Source of the DNA: Eisenbergiella tayi
GTDB taxonomy: Bacteria > Bacillota > Clostridia > Lachnospirales > Lachnospiraceae
Assembly: GCF_001881565.1 (NCBI RefSeq)
Contig: NZ_MPDJ01000003.1
Span: forward strand, 553,679 to 617,678
Length of the DNA stretch: 64,000 bases
Reading direction: 5' to 3'
Made by a program: the position numbers and the translations under genes. This document shows, piece after piece, positions 34,801 to 43,139 of the stretch. Numbering within the stretch: position 1 is the stretch's first letter; each line of letters opens with the position of its first letter. The notes under the pieces are model-generated. The model searched no databases. It had not been told where the DNA came from and saw nothing but the letters and a program-made list of their open reading frames with translations.

Positions 34801-35671
34801 TCCCGGAGTGGAAACAGGGACTGTACATGTATTTCAGGGAGCGGAAAAGAAATATATTCTGTTCTCCTGTGTAATCGATACTGCAGAAAATGATTCGGGA
34901 CTTTGTAATTTTATCGGCGGGAAGTGCAATCTCCTTAATGTGGCCTTTTCCCGGGCAAAAAAGCAGTTCATATTTGTGGGAAACCTGTCTGCAGCACAAG
35001 GTAAGAACAATTATTTGAAAAAAGCGGTGGATGTGATAAGGGAATCCGGGAAAATATACAGCCTTTTTGATACGGACCGGCTGTCCGGTGAAAATATGTT
35101 GTGGGATGAAAATGTCATACATATATTATCCGGAGAACAAAAGCTGGCTGAAGAGGATGAAATTGGAAGATACCTGAAGGAAGTGATTCCTCATAACATC
35201 ATTGATACGCCGCGGCTGCATAATGAGATATTGAATGAAATGGTTTTAAGAGCGGCACAGAGTATTCAGATTATATCGCCATGGATTGGACGGAACGTGG
35301 TAACAGACAGGATGCTGGAGGCGATACGTGATAAAGTAGAGAATGAGATTCAGGTCCGGATTATATTTGGTTATAAGGCGGAGGAGTGTTCCTTGGAGGA
35401 TATTGACAAGTTGGTGCAGCAAGATATTCCATGGGAAAAAGAGGCATCTGCTGATGTAATAAGAAAGCTTCGGATTCTTCTGGGTGATGGGCTGAAATAT
35501 GAACCGCCAACCCATATAAAGCTGCTTATGGTGGACGACAGGTATCTGTTTATCGGTTCTTTAAATTGGCTGTATAACAGCGGGAAGACAGCACAGAAGG
35601 AAATCAGCTGCCTGATTACCAACTCAGATACCATTCAATATGTGAAGGAGCGCTTTTTAAACCAGAGGTAA
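31847..35671 (+). CDS. SF1 helicase-PLD nuclease, Mokosh type II-like
   Basis: A 1274-residue protein. Walker A 'EGPPGTGKTTLLKEL' near residue 324 is separated by a long charged coiled-coil insertion (~480-670) from Walker B 'LLIDESGQIVPYYA' near 798, 'FVGDVNQIEPIKSVP', and C-terminal motor motifs 'VHVFQGAEKKYILF' and 'NVAFSRAKKQFIFVGN' of the Upf1/DNA2 (AAA_11/AAA_12, COG1112) group. The last ~130 residues form a PLD nuclease half-site, 'HIKLLMVDD' then 'GSLNW' (HxK...D...GS.N). A COG1112-type helicase joined to PLD is the architecture of Mokosh type II (MkoC). The start is uncertain: ATG 31847 lies two bases after AAAGGG, ATG 31859 has a 14-base gap. It is monocistronic with a terminator behind it. 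Confidence 0.8.
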   Translation: MVKNMGDINNLISYFCEYDFYNNILSAEIRDKRAIDVLLENCKFPFLSAKMAERKAEQILQILSSKLPLNKKQEGKNLIREYVDHRISLQDLFQRLPFTTQKFLGQAKEEVNKIENNHIFYIFYPVYLNRRKHTQQPLFTFTCERMEDSYRIQKVYANKNILTLLLAQKNDMELTDARILYEKQIDEMSAAVDALHPEENILNLYQTVSGEFRHIFGTQLQACQVSGDWQMLEKALVSFASQDAVIENCFRDEMETMERFYSQDGILPETVQQYMGISGKSTEDISGISFHGSHLGSYQAEYPVNRKQWELVQMAEKSTLLCVEGPPGTGKTTLLKELIADTLVKKADALLEVWDKPWIDMGAEGKKIKCSPLAGKNPYSIVISSTNNKAIDNIGLELLREVAFFSECAGEIETDGAKCAGILCARLGNSGNIEDFYNSFFRPFCDFLENKEITQKEAEAVKEHYMELRTKMDRTSRKMTEFISLREKFEDCSSLKELWEKQQYIEKEFSKTAAKIKEEEKNYSDCLNETAELKRKNNEAEQEKSRLAKQKEESEKQLSALYSDLEEYESITGVKKMFIFLFPAAGEVKKKYGSAQQIRDMIYDRKKQHESLDGRMNELVMEAARSKERQGIQEKEAAAIQTELLKNKSHSENVRKEQQILEAYLKLLSMLEQELEISAEQCLKAEAFMFFSCPRIITMRNQLFMASLSLFESYVLRNKEPVLENLNILLTAQERGDGGAFYNWCRALYNGDAAYKEEKAALVRMLWETFFLCFPVVTTTLHSFRKTTFPMIPGLFDMLLIDESGQIVPYYALAPLYRAGRAVFVGDVNQIEPIKSVPSSLLEKKYTDLLGEDCYERFCLDAASAQSYAAKASDFFEMVGDIRQGVILTEHRRCEPAIMAFSNKYVYNHVLELVGTDDNRKLFGSNLTAFDIRGFKAAQHYNIAEIQACQEIVRIFVREYGEEVKKDIGIITPFSKQAEMLRKSIPGVETGTVHVFQGAEKKYILFSCVIDTAENDSGLCNFIGGKCNLLNVAFSRAKKQFIFVGNLSAAQGKNNYLKKAVDVIRESGKIYSLFDTDRLSGENMLWDENVIHILSGEQKLAEEDEIGRYLKEVIPHNIIDTPRLHNEILNEMVLRAAQSIQIISPWIGRNVVTDRMLEAIRDKVENEIQVRIIFGYKAEECSLEDIDKLVQQDIPWEKEASADVIRKLRILLGDGLKYEPPTHIKLLMVDDRYLFIGSLNWLYNSGKTAQKEISCLITNSDTIQYVKERFLNQR

Positions 35672-35680
35672 CTGTTCAGA

Positions 35681-35734
35681 ACCCCTTTCTGCCTGTCTGT
35701 ATCCCCGGCGTTGGGGGGCAGAAAGGGGTGTTTT
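35681..35734 (+). terminator. Terminator after the helicase-PLD gene
   Basis: Perfect 13-base arms ACCCCTTTCTGCC (35681-35693) and GGCAGAAAGGGGT (35717-35729) followed by GTTTT. Confidence 0.82.
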
Positions 35735-35858
35735 ATTCGGATAGCAAAGACGGCAGTTTTGATTTCACTTTCCGGGCCGCCGCTTTTCGATTCATACATA
35801 TTACAGGTGGCATTGACTCAGCACATTCCTGCATTTCATCGAAATACATCATCCTTTA

Positions 35859-38405
35859 TCAGGCCATCTCATCCCGAAGGGCATCAATAATATTTTCCTT
35901 CTTAATCTTGTTAATCGTATACAGCATTGTAATAAATACAATAAACAGGACTCCAAACACGCTGATCCCGATACTTCCCCAGGGAATCGAAAATCCGACT
36001 TCATCCACAATCATTCCCTTGTGAACCAGCCATGCGGCAAGCACTGCGATGGGAAGGCCATAAAGCAGCGCCCTCATTCCATAAAAAATGCATTCAAAAT
36101 TCATCATTTTCTGGAAATCGTGTTCAGACATACCCACGGAACGAAGCATGGCGAGCTCCCGCCTGCGCAGTTTTATATTCGTGGAAATCGTATTGAACAC
36201 ATTGGCGACTGCAATCATCGAAATCATAACGATGAAGGTATAGGCAAATACATTGGCTATAAAAATATAATTCCTGTTTTCATCCATCATTTGATACATA
36301 TTGTAAAGACTGTATTCTCCCGTAATTCCTTCACCTTCTATAATAGTCTCCATTTCCGATGCCGAAAGAGAGGGATCGGTTGACTGAAAACTTAAACTTT
36401 TCACGCCTTTCGAAGCATCCGGGAATTCAAAGGTACTTTTTGCAGAATAAGGCGCGAGCACCTGGAAGCAGGCCTGTTTCTGTCCGGAGTTTCCTCTTGC
36501 CGGAGGAGAATCCGGCGGTACGAAATCCACAAAGGCAACATCGATATTTTTGCTTTCGGACAGCTTTTCCCCGCTGTCGGTTTCAGGAATAAGAGTGATT
36601 TTTACAGAAGAATTCCTGAAAACAGTAAGGATACGGTCATCCTCCGCCGTCATGGAAACGGCAATAAACTTCGCATTTTCTCCGGTATACTCTGTCTCGG
36701 ATAACCCCAGCTCTTTGAGAATATTCTCATACCGGCTGTCTTCAAGGAACTGTATATTTACGGGCAGATCCACAATTTCATCTGTTGAACTCAGGCCTTC
36801 ATGCCGCAGATAATCTTCGGAAAGCTCACCGGTACCGGCAGCACAGGAGTAAGCTATAACTTCCTGATACAAAGCATCATATACACCTCGGGCAGTTTTC
36901 AGCTTCTCATAAAGCGAAAGCATTTGCCCGTCATCCAGATCCTGTGTGGAAAAAATAATATCATAGTCCGTAATCTCTGTCCGCTGGCTCGACATTCGTT
37001 TCATATCAGCCGTCAATGCGCTGGTGGAAATGAACAGGACTATACTTAAAACAAGGGAAAGTATAATGCTGCGGTATCTTTTTTTGTTCCTTTTGAAATT
37101 TTTCAGTGCAAGCGTTCCTTCCAGGCCGTAAATACGCATGGACAGCCTGGAGGTTTTTACGGTTTTGGATTCAATTTTCACCTCGTTCGTCTGGCGGATG
37201 CATTCCATCACCGGTGTGTTGGCGGCCTTTCTGGCCGGGATATATGCAGATATCAGGATGGTAAGCAGGCTGACTGCCGCCGCGGCGATGAGCGCGGGAG
37301 CGGATAAGGTCAGGGTCAGAGGAACATCCTGGAAGAGGATGCTGGCAAAGTTTTGGGAAATAACGGAAATGACCAGTCCGATGCTGATGATTCCGACCGC
37401 AATACCGATTGGGATGCCGATCATGCCTATGCAGAATCCTTCAAACAATACCGAATTGCGCAGCTGCTTTGCCGTGGCTCCCACGGAAGAGAGGATGCCG
37501 AACTGCTGTGTCCGTTCATTCAGTGACATGTTGAATGAATTATAGATAAGAAAAATGGATCCGAGCATGATGATGGCGATGACAATGCCTCCCATAGAGT
37601 ACATGAACATATTGAACAGGTTGTCATCGGAAATCCCCATGAAACGCAGTACGTTGTCATTGAGGACGTAAGCATGTTTTCCGGTGCTGTTTACATAGGC
37701 GCGTACCTGACGTGGATTTTTCAGGGTGACAAACAGGCTGAAGCTGTCCGTTTCGGTGCGGTCATCCGCTTTGGTTATTAAAGTATATCCCGGAGCGGAA
37801 GCCTCCTCATAATCAGGCCTGCGGCAGGTACCGACAACGGTATAGGTTTTCTCTGCCTGCGGCACGAACGTTTCCCTTCCGGCTGCATAGGGATCGCCTT
37901 GAGACAGTTTGCGGTCTCCGTCCATGCGGTTTCCTACGGACAGGGAAAGGGTATCGCCCACCTTGAAGCTGACACCGCCGTCAGACGCGACTTTGCTGGA
38001 TATCAGAATTTCCCCGCTGTTTTCGGGCAGTCTGCCTGAAAGCAAAGTGATGGGAAGCGCAGTAAAGGTTTCATCGGTGAAGCCGGCTATGAAAAGGTAG
38101 GGTTTAACCGGATTTTGGCCGCCGTCAAGCCCGGCATAGCCGATATTGTCAAAAACTGCTGTGGCAGCAAGTTTATCATTGACGGCCTGTTCCCGGATAA
38201 AAGAGGAATCGACGTCCAAAAACGCGGCATGCCAGCCGCCGTATTTGGAAATGGATCCATTTATCAAATAATTCAGAAGGGAAACGCCAAAGGTGGTGAC
38301 TGCCGTTACCATGGCGGCGGACAGAATGACTCCGACAATGGTTACGAGGGTCCGGGTACGATTTTTTTTCAGTCCCTGGAGGGCTACCTTGTTAAAGATA
38401 TTCAT
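35859..38405 (-). CDS. FtsX-type ABC transporter permease
   Basis: An 848-residue permease: N-terminal membrane helix (~18-42), a large extracytoplasmic domain (~45-265), three helices with the FtsX core (~268-390), a second membrane helix near 445 with another large extracytoplasmic domain, and a final FtsX unit (~715-848). Two FtsX domains indicate a full MacB/LolCDE-like mechanotransmission exporter. Its start overlaps the ATPase stop by four bases (ATGA). With the ATPase, kinase and regulator upstream it forms a BceRS-AB-like arrangement, commonly linked to peptide-antibiotic sensing, though the double ectodomain differs from BceB. Confidence 0.88.
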   Translation of the reverse strand: MNIFNKVALQGLKKNRTRTLVTIVGVILSAAMVTAVTTFGVSLLNYLINGSISKYGGWHAAFLDVDSSFIREQAVNDKLAATAVFDNIGYAGLDGGQNPVKPYLFIAGFTDETFTALPITLLSGRLPENSGEILISSKVASDGGVSFKVGDTLSLSVGNRMDGDRKLSQGDPYAAGRETFVPQAEKTYTVVGTCRRPDYEEASAPGYTLITKADDRTETDSFSLFVTLKNPRQVRAYVNSTGKHAYVLNDNVLRFMGISDDNLFNMFMYSMGGIVIAIIMLGSIFLIYNSFNMSLNERTQQFGILSSVGATAKQLRNSVLFEGFCIGMIGIPIGIAVGIISIGLVISVISQNFASILFQDVPLTLTLSAPALIAAAAVSLLTILISAYIPARKAANTPVMECIRQTNEVKIESKTVKTSRLSMRIYGLEGTLALKNFKRNKKRYRSIILSLVLSIVLFISTSALTADMKRMSSQRTEITDYDIIFSTQDLDDGQMLSLYEKLKTARGVYDALYQEVIAYSCAAGTGELSEDYLRHEGLSSTDEIVDLPVNIQFLEDSRYENILKELGLSETEYTGENAKFIAVSMTAEDDRILTVFRNSSVKITLIPETDSGEKLSESKNIDVAFVDFVPPDSPPARGNSGQKQACFQVLAPYSAKSTFEFPDASKGVKSLSFQSTDPSLSASEMETIIEGEGITGEYSLYNMYQMMDENRNYIFIANVFAYTFIVMISMIAVANVFNTISTNIKLRRRELAMLRSVGMSEHDFQKMMNFECIFYGMRALLYGLPIAVLAAWLVHKGMIVDEVGFSIPWGSIGISVFGVLFIVFITMLYTINKIKKENIIDALRDEMA

Positions 38406-39091
38406 GAGCGTGCCACCTGCCTCTCATCACGCACCACTTTTCCATCCGCGATGCAGATAATCCGGTCCGCCTGGAGCGCAATATTTTCATCATGTGTAAC
38501 AATGATGAGGGTCTGGTGATATTTGTTGTGGCTTTCTTTCAGAAGATGGATGATTTCCTGGCCGTTTTTGCTGTCCAGGCTGCCGGTAGGTTCATCGGCA
38601 AGCATGACGGCGGGGGCATTCATCAGAGCGCGGCCGATGGCGACACGCTGCTGCTGGCCTCCGGACAGCTGGTTCGGCAGATGTGTTTTGCGCTCCTCCA
38701 GGCCAAGGAGCTCTAACAGGTCGTTCAGCCGTTTCTGGTTGACTTTGCGTTTGTCCATGAGGATAGGAAGGGTAATATTTTCTTCCACATTCAGGGTCGG
38801 TATCAGGTTATGGAACTGGTAAATCAATCCTACCTGGCGTCTGCGGAAAATGGCGAGCTTTTCATTGCTCTGTCCGTATACATCCTGGCCCTCCAGGTAT
38901 ATTTTCCCGCTTGTAGGGATGTCCACGCCGGCGATGGCATGCAGGAGAGTGGATTTACCGGAGCCGGAGGAACCGATGATTGCGGTGAATTCCCCTTTTT
39001 CGATAGTAAGTGAAATATGGTCGAGCGCGGTAACCTGGTTTTCCCCTTTTCCATAGACCTTGCACAGCTCTTTAATTTTTAAAAACTCCAT
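38402..39091 (-). CDS. ABC transporter ATP-binding protein (MacB/LolD type)
   Basis: A 229-residue ATPase: Walker A '[17 protein letters not shown]' near residue 38, Q-loop 'IYQFHNLIP', signature '[17 protein letters not shown]' near 139, Walker B '[13 protein letters not shown]' and H-loop '[10 protein letters not shown]'. The frame is open to 39196 but GAAAGGAG lies nine bases before the ATG at 39091. It energises the FtsX-type permease encoded next to it. Confidence 0.93.
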   Translation of the reverse strand: MEFLKIKELCKVYGKGENQVTALDHISLTIEKGEFTAIIGSSGSGKSTLLHAIAGVDIPTSGKIYLEGQDVYGQSNEKLAIFRRRQVGLIYQFHNLIPTLNVEENITLPILMDKRKVNQKRLNDLLELLGLEERKTHLPNQLSGGQQQRVAIGRALMNAPAVMLADEPTGSLDSKNGQEIIHLLKESHNKYHQTLIIVTHDENIALQADRIICIADGKVVRDERQVARS

Positions 39092-39173
39092 TATATGTGT
39101 CTCCTTTCGTAGTTCATAGCCATATAATAGAACTTTCAGCTTACATTTCGGTGACTTTTCGGTGAGAGATCCG

Positions 39174-40169
39174 TCACTTTGGAAAGCGGATGACAAACAT
39201 CGCGCCGCCCAGGGGATGATTCCGGGCGGTGATGGATCCGCCCTGTCTTGTGATTATGGTCCGGCACAGCGCCAGGCCTATTCCATATCCGGCGGTGCTG
39301 GAATTTTGCCCCCGGTAAAACCGGTTAAAAAGGTTTGGAAGGTCTTCTTTTTTGAAGCCTGCTCCGCTGTCATGAATTGTGATTTCCGTAAAAATGGGAT
39401 TGTCCTCACAATGGATATCAATTTTTCCATTATCGCCTGCGCTTTCCATGCAGTTTTTGAAGATGTTCTGAAGGGCTTCCGACAGCCAGTTGAAATCCCC
39501 GTCTATGGTTATTCCGGGTGGTACATCGGCCTGCAAAGAGATATTATGAAGCTCCATGGGGATCTGAAGAGGTTGGAGTGCAGCAGTAATTAAGCTGTTT
39601 ATATTAACTTGCTCCTTCTGAAAAACCACAATTCCTGCATCAAGGCGTGATAATTTCAAAAGGGAAGTGAGCAGCCAGTCCATCCGTACAAGCAGTTCCT
39701 CTGTTTCCCTTATCAGATTTTTCCGTTCCTTTTCATCAGAAGTATTTTCGATTAATGACAGGACGAGGGTTATCGATGTGAGAGGAGTCCGGAGCTGATG
39801 GGCGACATCGGCCAGGGAATCGGCAAGATGCTCCTTTTCTTTTTTCAGAGCGTCGTTTTGTTCCCGGATACGCAGCATCATTTTGGTGATTTCACTTTGC
39901 AGGATGGAAAGTTCCCCTTCCTCCGATTCCGCAATAAATAGATGGTCGGCATTATGAAGCACGAGATCAATCTGCTCGGAAATCTGCATAAGGCTTTTGT
40001 ATCTGGCTTTTGTAAACACGAAGAAAGCTGTTCCGAAGGCAAAGGAAGAAAACAGGGCAAGAATCCCTGCGGCCATATTGTTAGCGAACCCCAGCGTCAC
40101 AGAAGCAGCGGCTATTAAAAAGAAGATGACGGCGAACTGCCGAAATTCCCTATTCCGAAGCATTTCCAT
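39174..40169 (-). CDS. Intramembrane-type sensor histidine kinase
   Basis: A 331-residue kinase with two close N-terminal membrane helices (~10-28 and 32-52) and almost no extracytoplasmic sensor, as in intramembrane-sensing kinases tied to ABC exporters. H-box 'LADVAHQLRTPLTSI' near residue 122, N-box 'LQNIFKNCMESAGD', 'DSGAGFKKED' and 'GYGIGLALCRTI' follow. The start overlaps the response regulator end by 20 bases. It probably receives its signal through the transporter encoded downstream. Confidence 0.92.
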   Translation of the reverse strand: MEMLRNREFRQFAVIFFLIAAASVTLGFANNMAAGILALFSSFAFGTAFFVFTKARYKSLMQISEQIDLVLHNADHLFIAESEEGELSILQSEITKMMLRIREQNDALKKEKEHLADSLADVAHQLRTPLTSITLVLSLIENTSDEKERKNLIRETEELLVRMDWLLTSLLKLSRLDAGIVVFQKEQVNINSLITAALQPLQIPMELHNISLQADVPPGITIDGDFNWLSEALQNIFKNCMESAGDNGKIDIHCEDNPIFTEITIHDSGAGFKKEDLPNLFNRFYRGQNSSTAGYGIGLALCRTIITRQGGSITARNHPLGGAMFVIRFPK

Positions 40170-40836
40170 CCCCCAATCGGTATCCGGTTCCGCGGACGGT
40201 CAGAATGATCTGCGGATTAGCAGGATCCTTTTCTATTTTTTCCCGAAGCCGTTTGATGTAAACGGTGAGTGTGTTATCATTTACAAATTCACCAGCAGCA
40301 TCCCACAGTTCATCGAGCAGGCGGTTTCTTGTTATAATAATTCCCGGGTTGTTGATAAATACCAGCAGCAGGCGGTATTCCAGTGCAGAAAGAAAAACGT
40401 CGCTGCCGTCTTTTTTGACGACACCGCTGGCAGTATCGACATGGAGGCCGCAGATTTCAAAAGCGGATGTGCTGACTCCGCTTTTGCGAAGGGCGGTTTT
40501 GATTCTTGCTACCAGTTCGCGGGGGCGGAAAGGCTTGGTGATATAGTCATCCGCGCCCATATTCAGTCCGGTGACGACACTGGCTTCGTCGCCGGAGGCG
40601 GTCAGAAAGATGACGGGAATATCCTGGGATTCTTTGATTTCCGTGCAGACCGTAAAGCCGTTTCCGTCGGGCAGAGAGATGTCAATCAGCGCGAGATCGA
40701 ATCTGCTGCCGGCGAGCGCGGCAAGGGCCTCGCGTCTTGTGGGGGCGTGGGTGACAGTGAAGCCTTCTGAGCGGAGCAAAAGGATTAGGTTTTTGGCGAT
40801 TGTAAGGTCGTCTTCAAGTAAGAATATTTTCTTCAT
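40150..40836 (-). CDS. OmpR-family response regulator
   Basis: A 228-residue regulator: receiver domain with 'LLEDDLTIA', phospho-acceptor 'LALIDISLPDG' near residue 53, 'FLTASGD' and 'YITKPFRP', and a winged-helix output domain ('LSALEYRLLLVFI', 'LTVYIKRLREKIE'). AGGAAG precedes the ATG. First gene of the regulator-kinase-ATPase-permease unit. The large palindrome at 40884-41170 begins only 48 bases upstream of its start codon and so occupies the promoter region. Confidence 0.93.
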   Translation of the reverse strand: MKKIFLLEDDLTIAKNLILLLRSEGFTVTHAPTRREALAALAGSRFDLALIDISLPDGNGFTVCTEIKESQDIPVIFLTASGDEASVVTGLNMGADDYITKPFRPRELVARIKTALRKSGVSTSAFEICGLHVDTASGVVKKDGSDVFLSALEYRLLLVFINNPGIIITRNRLLDELWDAAGEFVNDNTLTVYIKRLREKIEKDPANPQIILTVRGTGYRLGDGNASE

Positions 40837-40883
40837 TTCTTCTTCCTATCTTTTTTTGTGGGTGATTTTGCGTAGGGTGTGAG

Positions 40884-41170
40884 TATGCCCCTATGCCCGC
40901 CGGTTCCGTGTCTGCCGTCCGTATGGGTCCCCATGCTGTCCTCCGCCGTCCCCGGACATGCAAGGGTCCTTGCAGGGGAAACGACTTTAGTCGTTTTTGC
41001 TTATCGCTCGGATAAGCACGCAGCGGTACTAAGGCTGCAAAGGACGCAGCCTAAGGACCGGCGAGCTTATGACGCCCCTTACAGGAACCCTTGTATGTCC
41101 GGGGACGGCGGAGGACAGCACGGGGACCCATACGGACGGCAGACACGGAACCGGCGGGCATAGGGGCATA
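40884..41170. repeat. Large palindromic element, ~95-bp arms
   Basis: The arms 40884-40978 and 41076-41170 are inverted copies with only about five differences. The ~97-base centre holds three smaller hairpins: AAACGAC/GTCGTTT (around 40979-40996), GCTTATC/GATAAGC (40999-41017) and CTAAGGCTGC/GCAGCCTAAG (around 41030-41053). Short frames on the two strands encode near-identical peptides because of the symmetry. TTGCGTA occurs on both flanks (40868, 41179). It fills the 546-base gap between the response regulator and the EFR1 gene; there is no coding gene in that gap. Confidence 0.88.
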
Positions 41171-41382
41171 CGCGAAGGTTGCGTAATATGAGCCAAAATC
41201 ATTTGGCTGATGGTCTTATTATATTTCTTTTGGCGGGAATATACAATGAGCATAAAAAGAGGAGGAGAGAATGGGGGGAGGATATGGAGGGGGTGATGGG
41301 CAGATTGGTTTTTATGTGGTAGAATATAGAAAGTTTGTGTAAGAGATGGGTTGGCAGATGTTTATAGGGCAGGGGTGTGGTG

Positions 41383-42144
41383 ATGGTTGGGATTTATTTT
41401 AGTGGGACGGGGAATACAAAATATTGTGTTGAAAGATTTTTGGCTTGCTGTGGTGGGGAGGCGGAGGCGGTTTCTATAGAGGATTCGCGGGCGGTGGAAG
41501 CGATTCGGGAGAATAGGGTAATTGTTTTTGGGTATCCGGTGTATTTTAGTAATATGCCTAAGATTGTCCGTGATTTTATGGAAGAGCATCAGAAATATTT
41601 TTTTGGGAAAAAAATATTTCTGATAGCAACTATGGGGCTGTTCAGTGGAGACGGAACGGGGTGTTCGGCAAGGCTGTTCAAAAAATATGGAGCGGATATT
41701 GTGGGGGGAGTTCATTTGAAAATGCCGGACTGTATCGGGGATGAAAGGGCTTTGAAAAGGACAGTCCGGCAGAATCATGAGCTGATTGAAGCGGCGGGGG
41801 ATAAAATAAAAAAGGCGGCGGAAGGGCTGAAAGGTAACAGGCCTCCGAGGGAAGGGCTTGGGTTTTGGTATCATGTGGCGGGGCTGTTTGGGCAAAGGCT
41901 GTGGTTTTATGGTAAGACGAAGGATTATACGGATAGGGTGCATGTGGATGCGGATAAGTGTATTGGCTGCGGAAAATGTGTCTTGCTGTGTCCTATGGAT
42001 AATATGGAACTGCGGTCGGGAAAGGCTGTTCAGGGGGGACGCTGTACGATGTGTTACCGGTGTGTAAATCATTGTCCGGGGCAGGCAATTACTTTGCTGG
42101 GAAAGAAGCTGTATGAGCAGTGTACGGTAGAAAAATATCTGTGA
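41383..42144 (+). CDS. EFR1-family flavodoxin-ferredoxin
   Basis: A 253-residue protein with an N-terminal flavodoxin-like domain ('IYFSGTGNTKYCVERFL' as FMN phosphate loop) and a C-terminal pair of [4Fe-4S] motifs, 'CIGCGKCVLLCP' and 'CTMCYRCVNHCP'. This is the EFR1 arrangement, common in Clostridia, for soluble electron transfer. The start is set at the ATG after AGGGGTGTGGTG; two GTG codons just before it are alternatives. The coding strand is unusually G-rich (many GGG and TTG codons). Confidence 0.85.
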   Translation: MVGIYFSGTGNTKYCVERFLACCGGEAEAVSIEDSRAVEAIRENRVIVFGYPVYFSNMPKIVRDFMEEHQKYFFGKKIFLIATMGLFSGDGTGCSARLFKKYGADIVGGVHLKMPDCIGDERALKRTVRQNHELIEAAGDKIKKAAEGLKGNRPPREGLGFWYHVAGLFGQRLWFYGKTKDYTDRVHVDADKCIGCGKCVLLCPMDNMELRSGKAVQGGRCTMCYRCVNHCPGQAITLLGKKLYEQCTVEKYL

Positions 42145-42195
42145 CAGCAGCCGGGCTGGGGCGGCGCAGGTTGATGGTGGTCGGGAAAAGAGGTA

Positions 42196-42570
42196 TCAGG
42201 GCAATTTCTGAAAAAGTTTGTCTGCGGTAAATACGGCATTCAGGACTTTGGGGAAACCGGTATAGGGGATGCACTGGAGGAAGGTCTCAATAATTTTTTC
42301 TTTGGAAAGTCCGACATGCAGGGCGGCAGAAATATGGACTTCCAGCTGCGGCTCACATCTGCCTGCGGTCAGCAGGCTGGCGAGGGTGATGATTTCCCGT
42401 TCCTGCAGTGTGAGTCCGGGTCTTGCATAGATATCGCCGAATGCGAATTCGACAATATAGGTTCCGAGGTCGGGGGAGATATTTTCCAGGGATCGGATGA
42501 CAGCGTTTCCGCCGTCACCGTCAATTTTCTTTAAATTCTCCATTCCTGTCTCAAATCTTGATTTGTTCAT
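42196..42570 (-). CDS. Carboxymuconolactone-decarboxylase-family protein
   Basis: A 124-residue CMD/AhpD-like protein: 'ARPGLTLQEREIITLASLLT', 'AGRCEPQLEVHISAALHVGL', 'IIETFLQCIPYTGFPKVLNA'. The two Cys of peroxidase-active AhpD (CxxC) are not present, pointing to the gamma-carboxymuconolactone-decarboxylase-like branch of unknown substrate. AGGAGGTA lies upstream. It is divergent from a MerR regulator, whose operator sits in a 19-base-spaced promoter for this gene. Confidence 0.85.
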   Translation of the reverse strand: MNKSRFETGMENLKKIDGDGGNAVIRSLENISPDLGTYIVEFAFGDIYARPGLTLQEREIITLASLLTAGRCEPQLEVHISAALHVGLSKEKIIETFLQCIPYTGFPKVLNAVFTADKLFQKLP

Positions 42571-42616
42571 TTCTTTTTACCTCCTGGTTTGATAGAATAT
42601 ATTCGGCTGCAGGAAA

Positions 42617-42647
42617 AGAATAGTTCTTAGACTATAGTCGAAGTCAA
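42617..42647 (-). promoter_or_regulatory. MerR-type promoter with 19-bp spacer and dyad
   Basis: On the minus strand TTGACT (42642-42647) and TATTCT (42617-42622) are 19 bases apart, too long for normal RNA polymerase use, with a perfect dyad GACTATAGTC (42630-42639) in the spacer. This is the promoter geometry remodelled by MerR-family activators; it drives the CMD-family gene. Confidence 0.8.
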
Positions 42648-42702
42648 GAGATTTTAAAAAGTTGCTTGAAATTTAGGTTAAAGGCGAAAAGAGGTTTTGT
42701 AA

Positions 42703-43065
42703 GTGATAATCGGAGAATTTTCCCGTTTGACAGGAATCAGCGCATATACTCTGCGTTATTATGAGAAAAAAGGATTGCTTCATGTGGAGCGTGATGGTGC
42801 CGGAAGGCGGGATTACAGGGAAGCTGATGTGGAATGGGTGAAATTTATAAAGCGCCTTAAGGATACTGGAATGCTTCTGCGGGACATAAGGCATTATTCG
42901 GATTTACGGTACCAGGGGGATGAAACCATGGAAGAGAGGATGGAGCTGCTTGTACGGCACAGGAGGTCAGTGGTGGAGGAGCAGAGGAAATGGGCGGAAT
43001 ATCTGGATAACCTGGATGATAAGATTGAGATTTACCGGGAGCGGATTGACGGGGGAAGGGGATAA
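42703..43065 (+). CDS. MerR-family transcriptional regulator
   Basis: A 120-residue MerR protein: winged helix 'IGEFSRLTGISAYTLRYYEK' at the N-terminus, 'FIKRLKDTGMLLRDIRHY', and a dimerisation helix with no C-terminal ligand or metal-Cys domain, like the YfmP/AdhR-type short members. GTG start with AAGAGG upstream. It is divergent from the CMD-family gene and is expected to act on the 19-base-spaced promoter between them. Confidence 0.88.
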   Translation: MIIGEFSRLTGISAYTLRYYEKKGLLHVERDGAGRRDYREADVEWVKFIKRLKDTGMLLRDIRHYSDLRYQGDETMEERMELLVRHRRSVVEEQRKWAEYLDNLDDKIEIYRERIDGGRG

Positions 43066-43139
43066 CAGGGGAGCGTATGGCAAGGAAAGTTTAGAATGTA
43101 ATTAAAAAATTATTTTATATAAAAAAGGGAAGGCAAAGA

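Noticed and set aside
40879..41253. Two overlapping reading frames on opposite strands with near-identical proline-rich peptides
   Set aside because: Both arise from the arms of the large palindrome; they lack family features and plausible ribosome sites, so they are not counted as genes.
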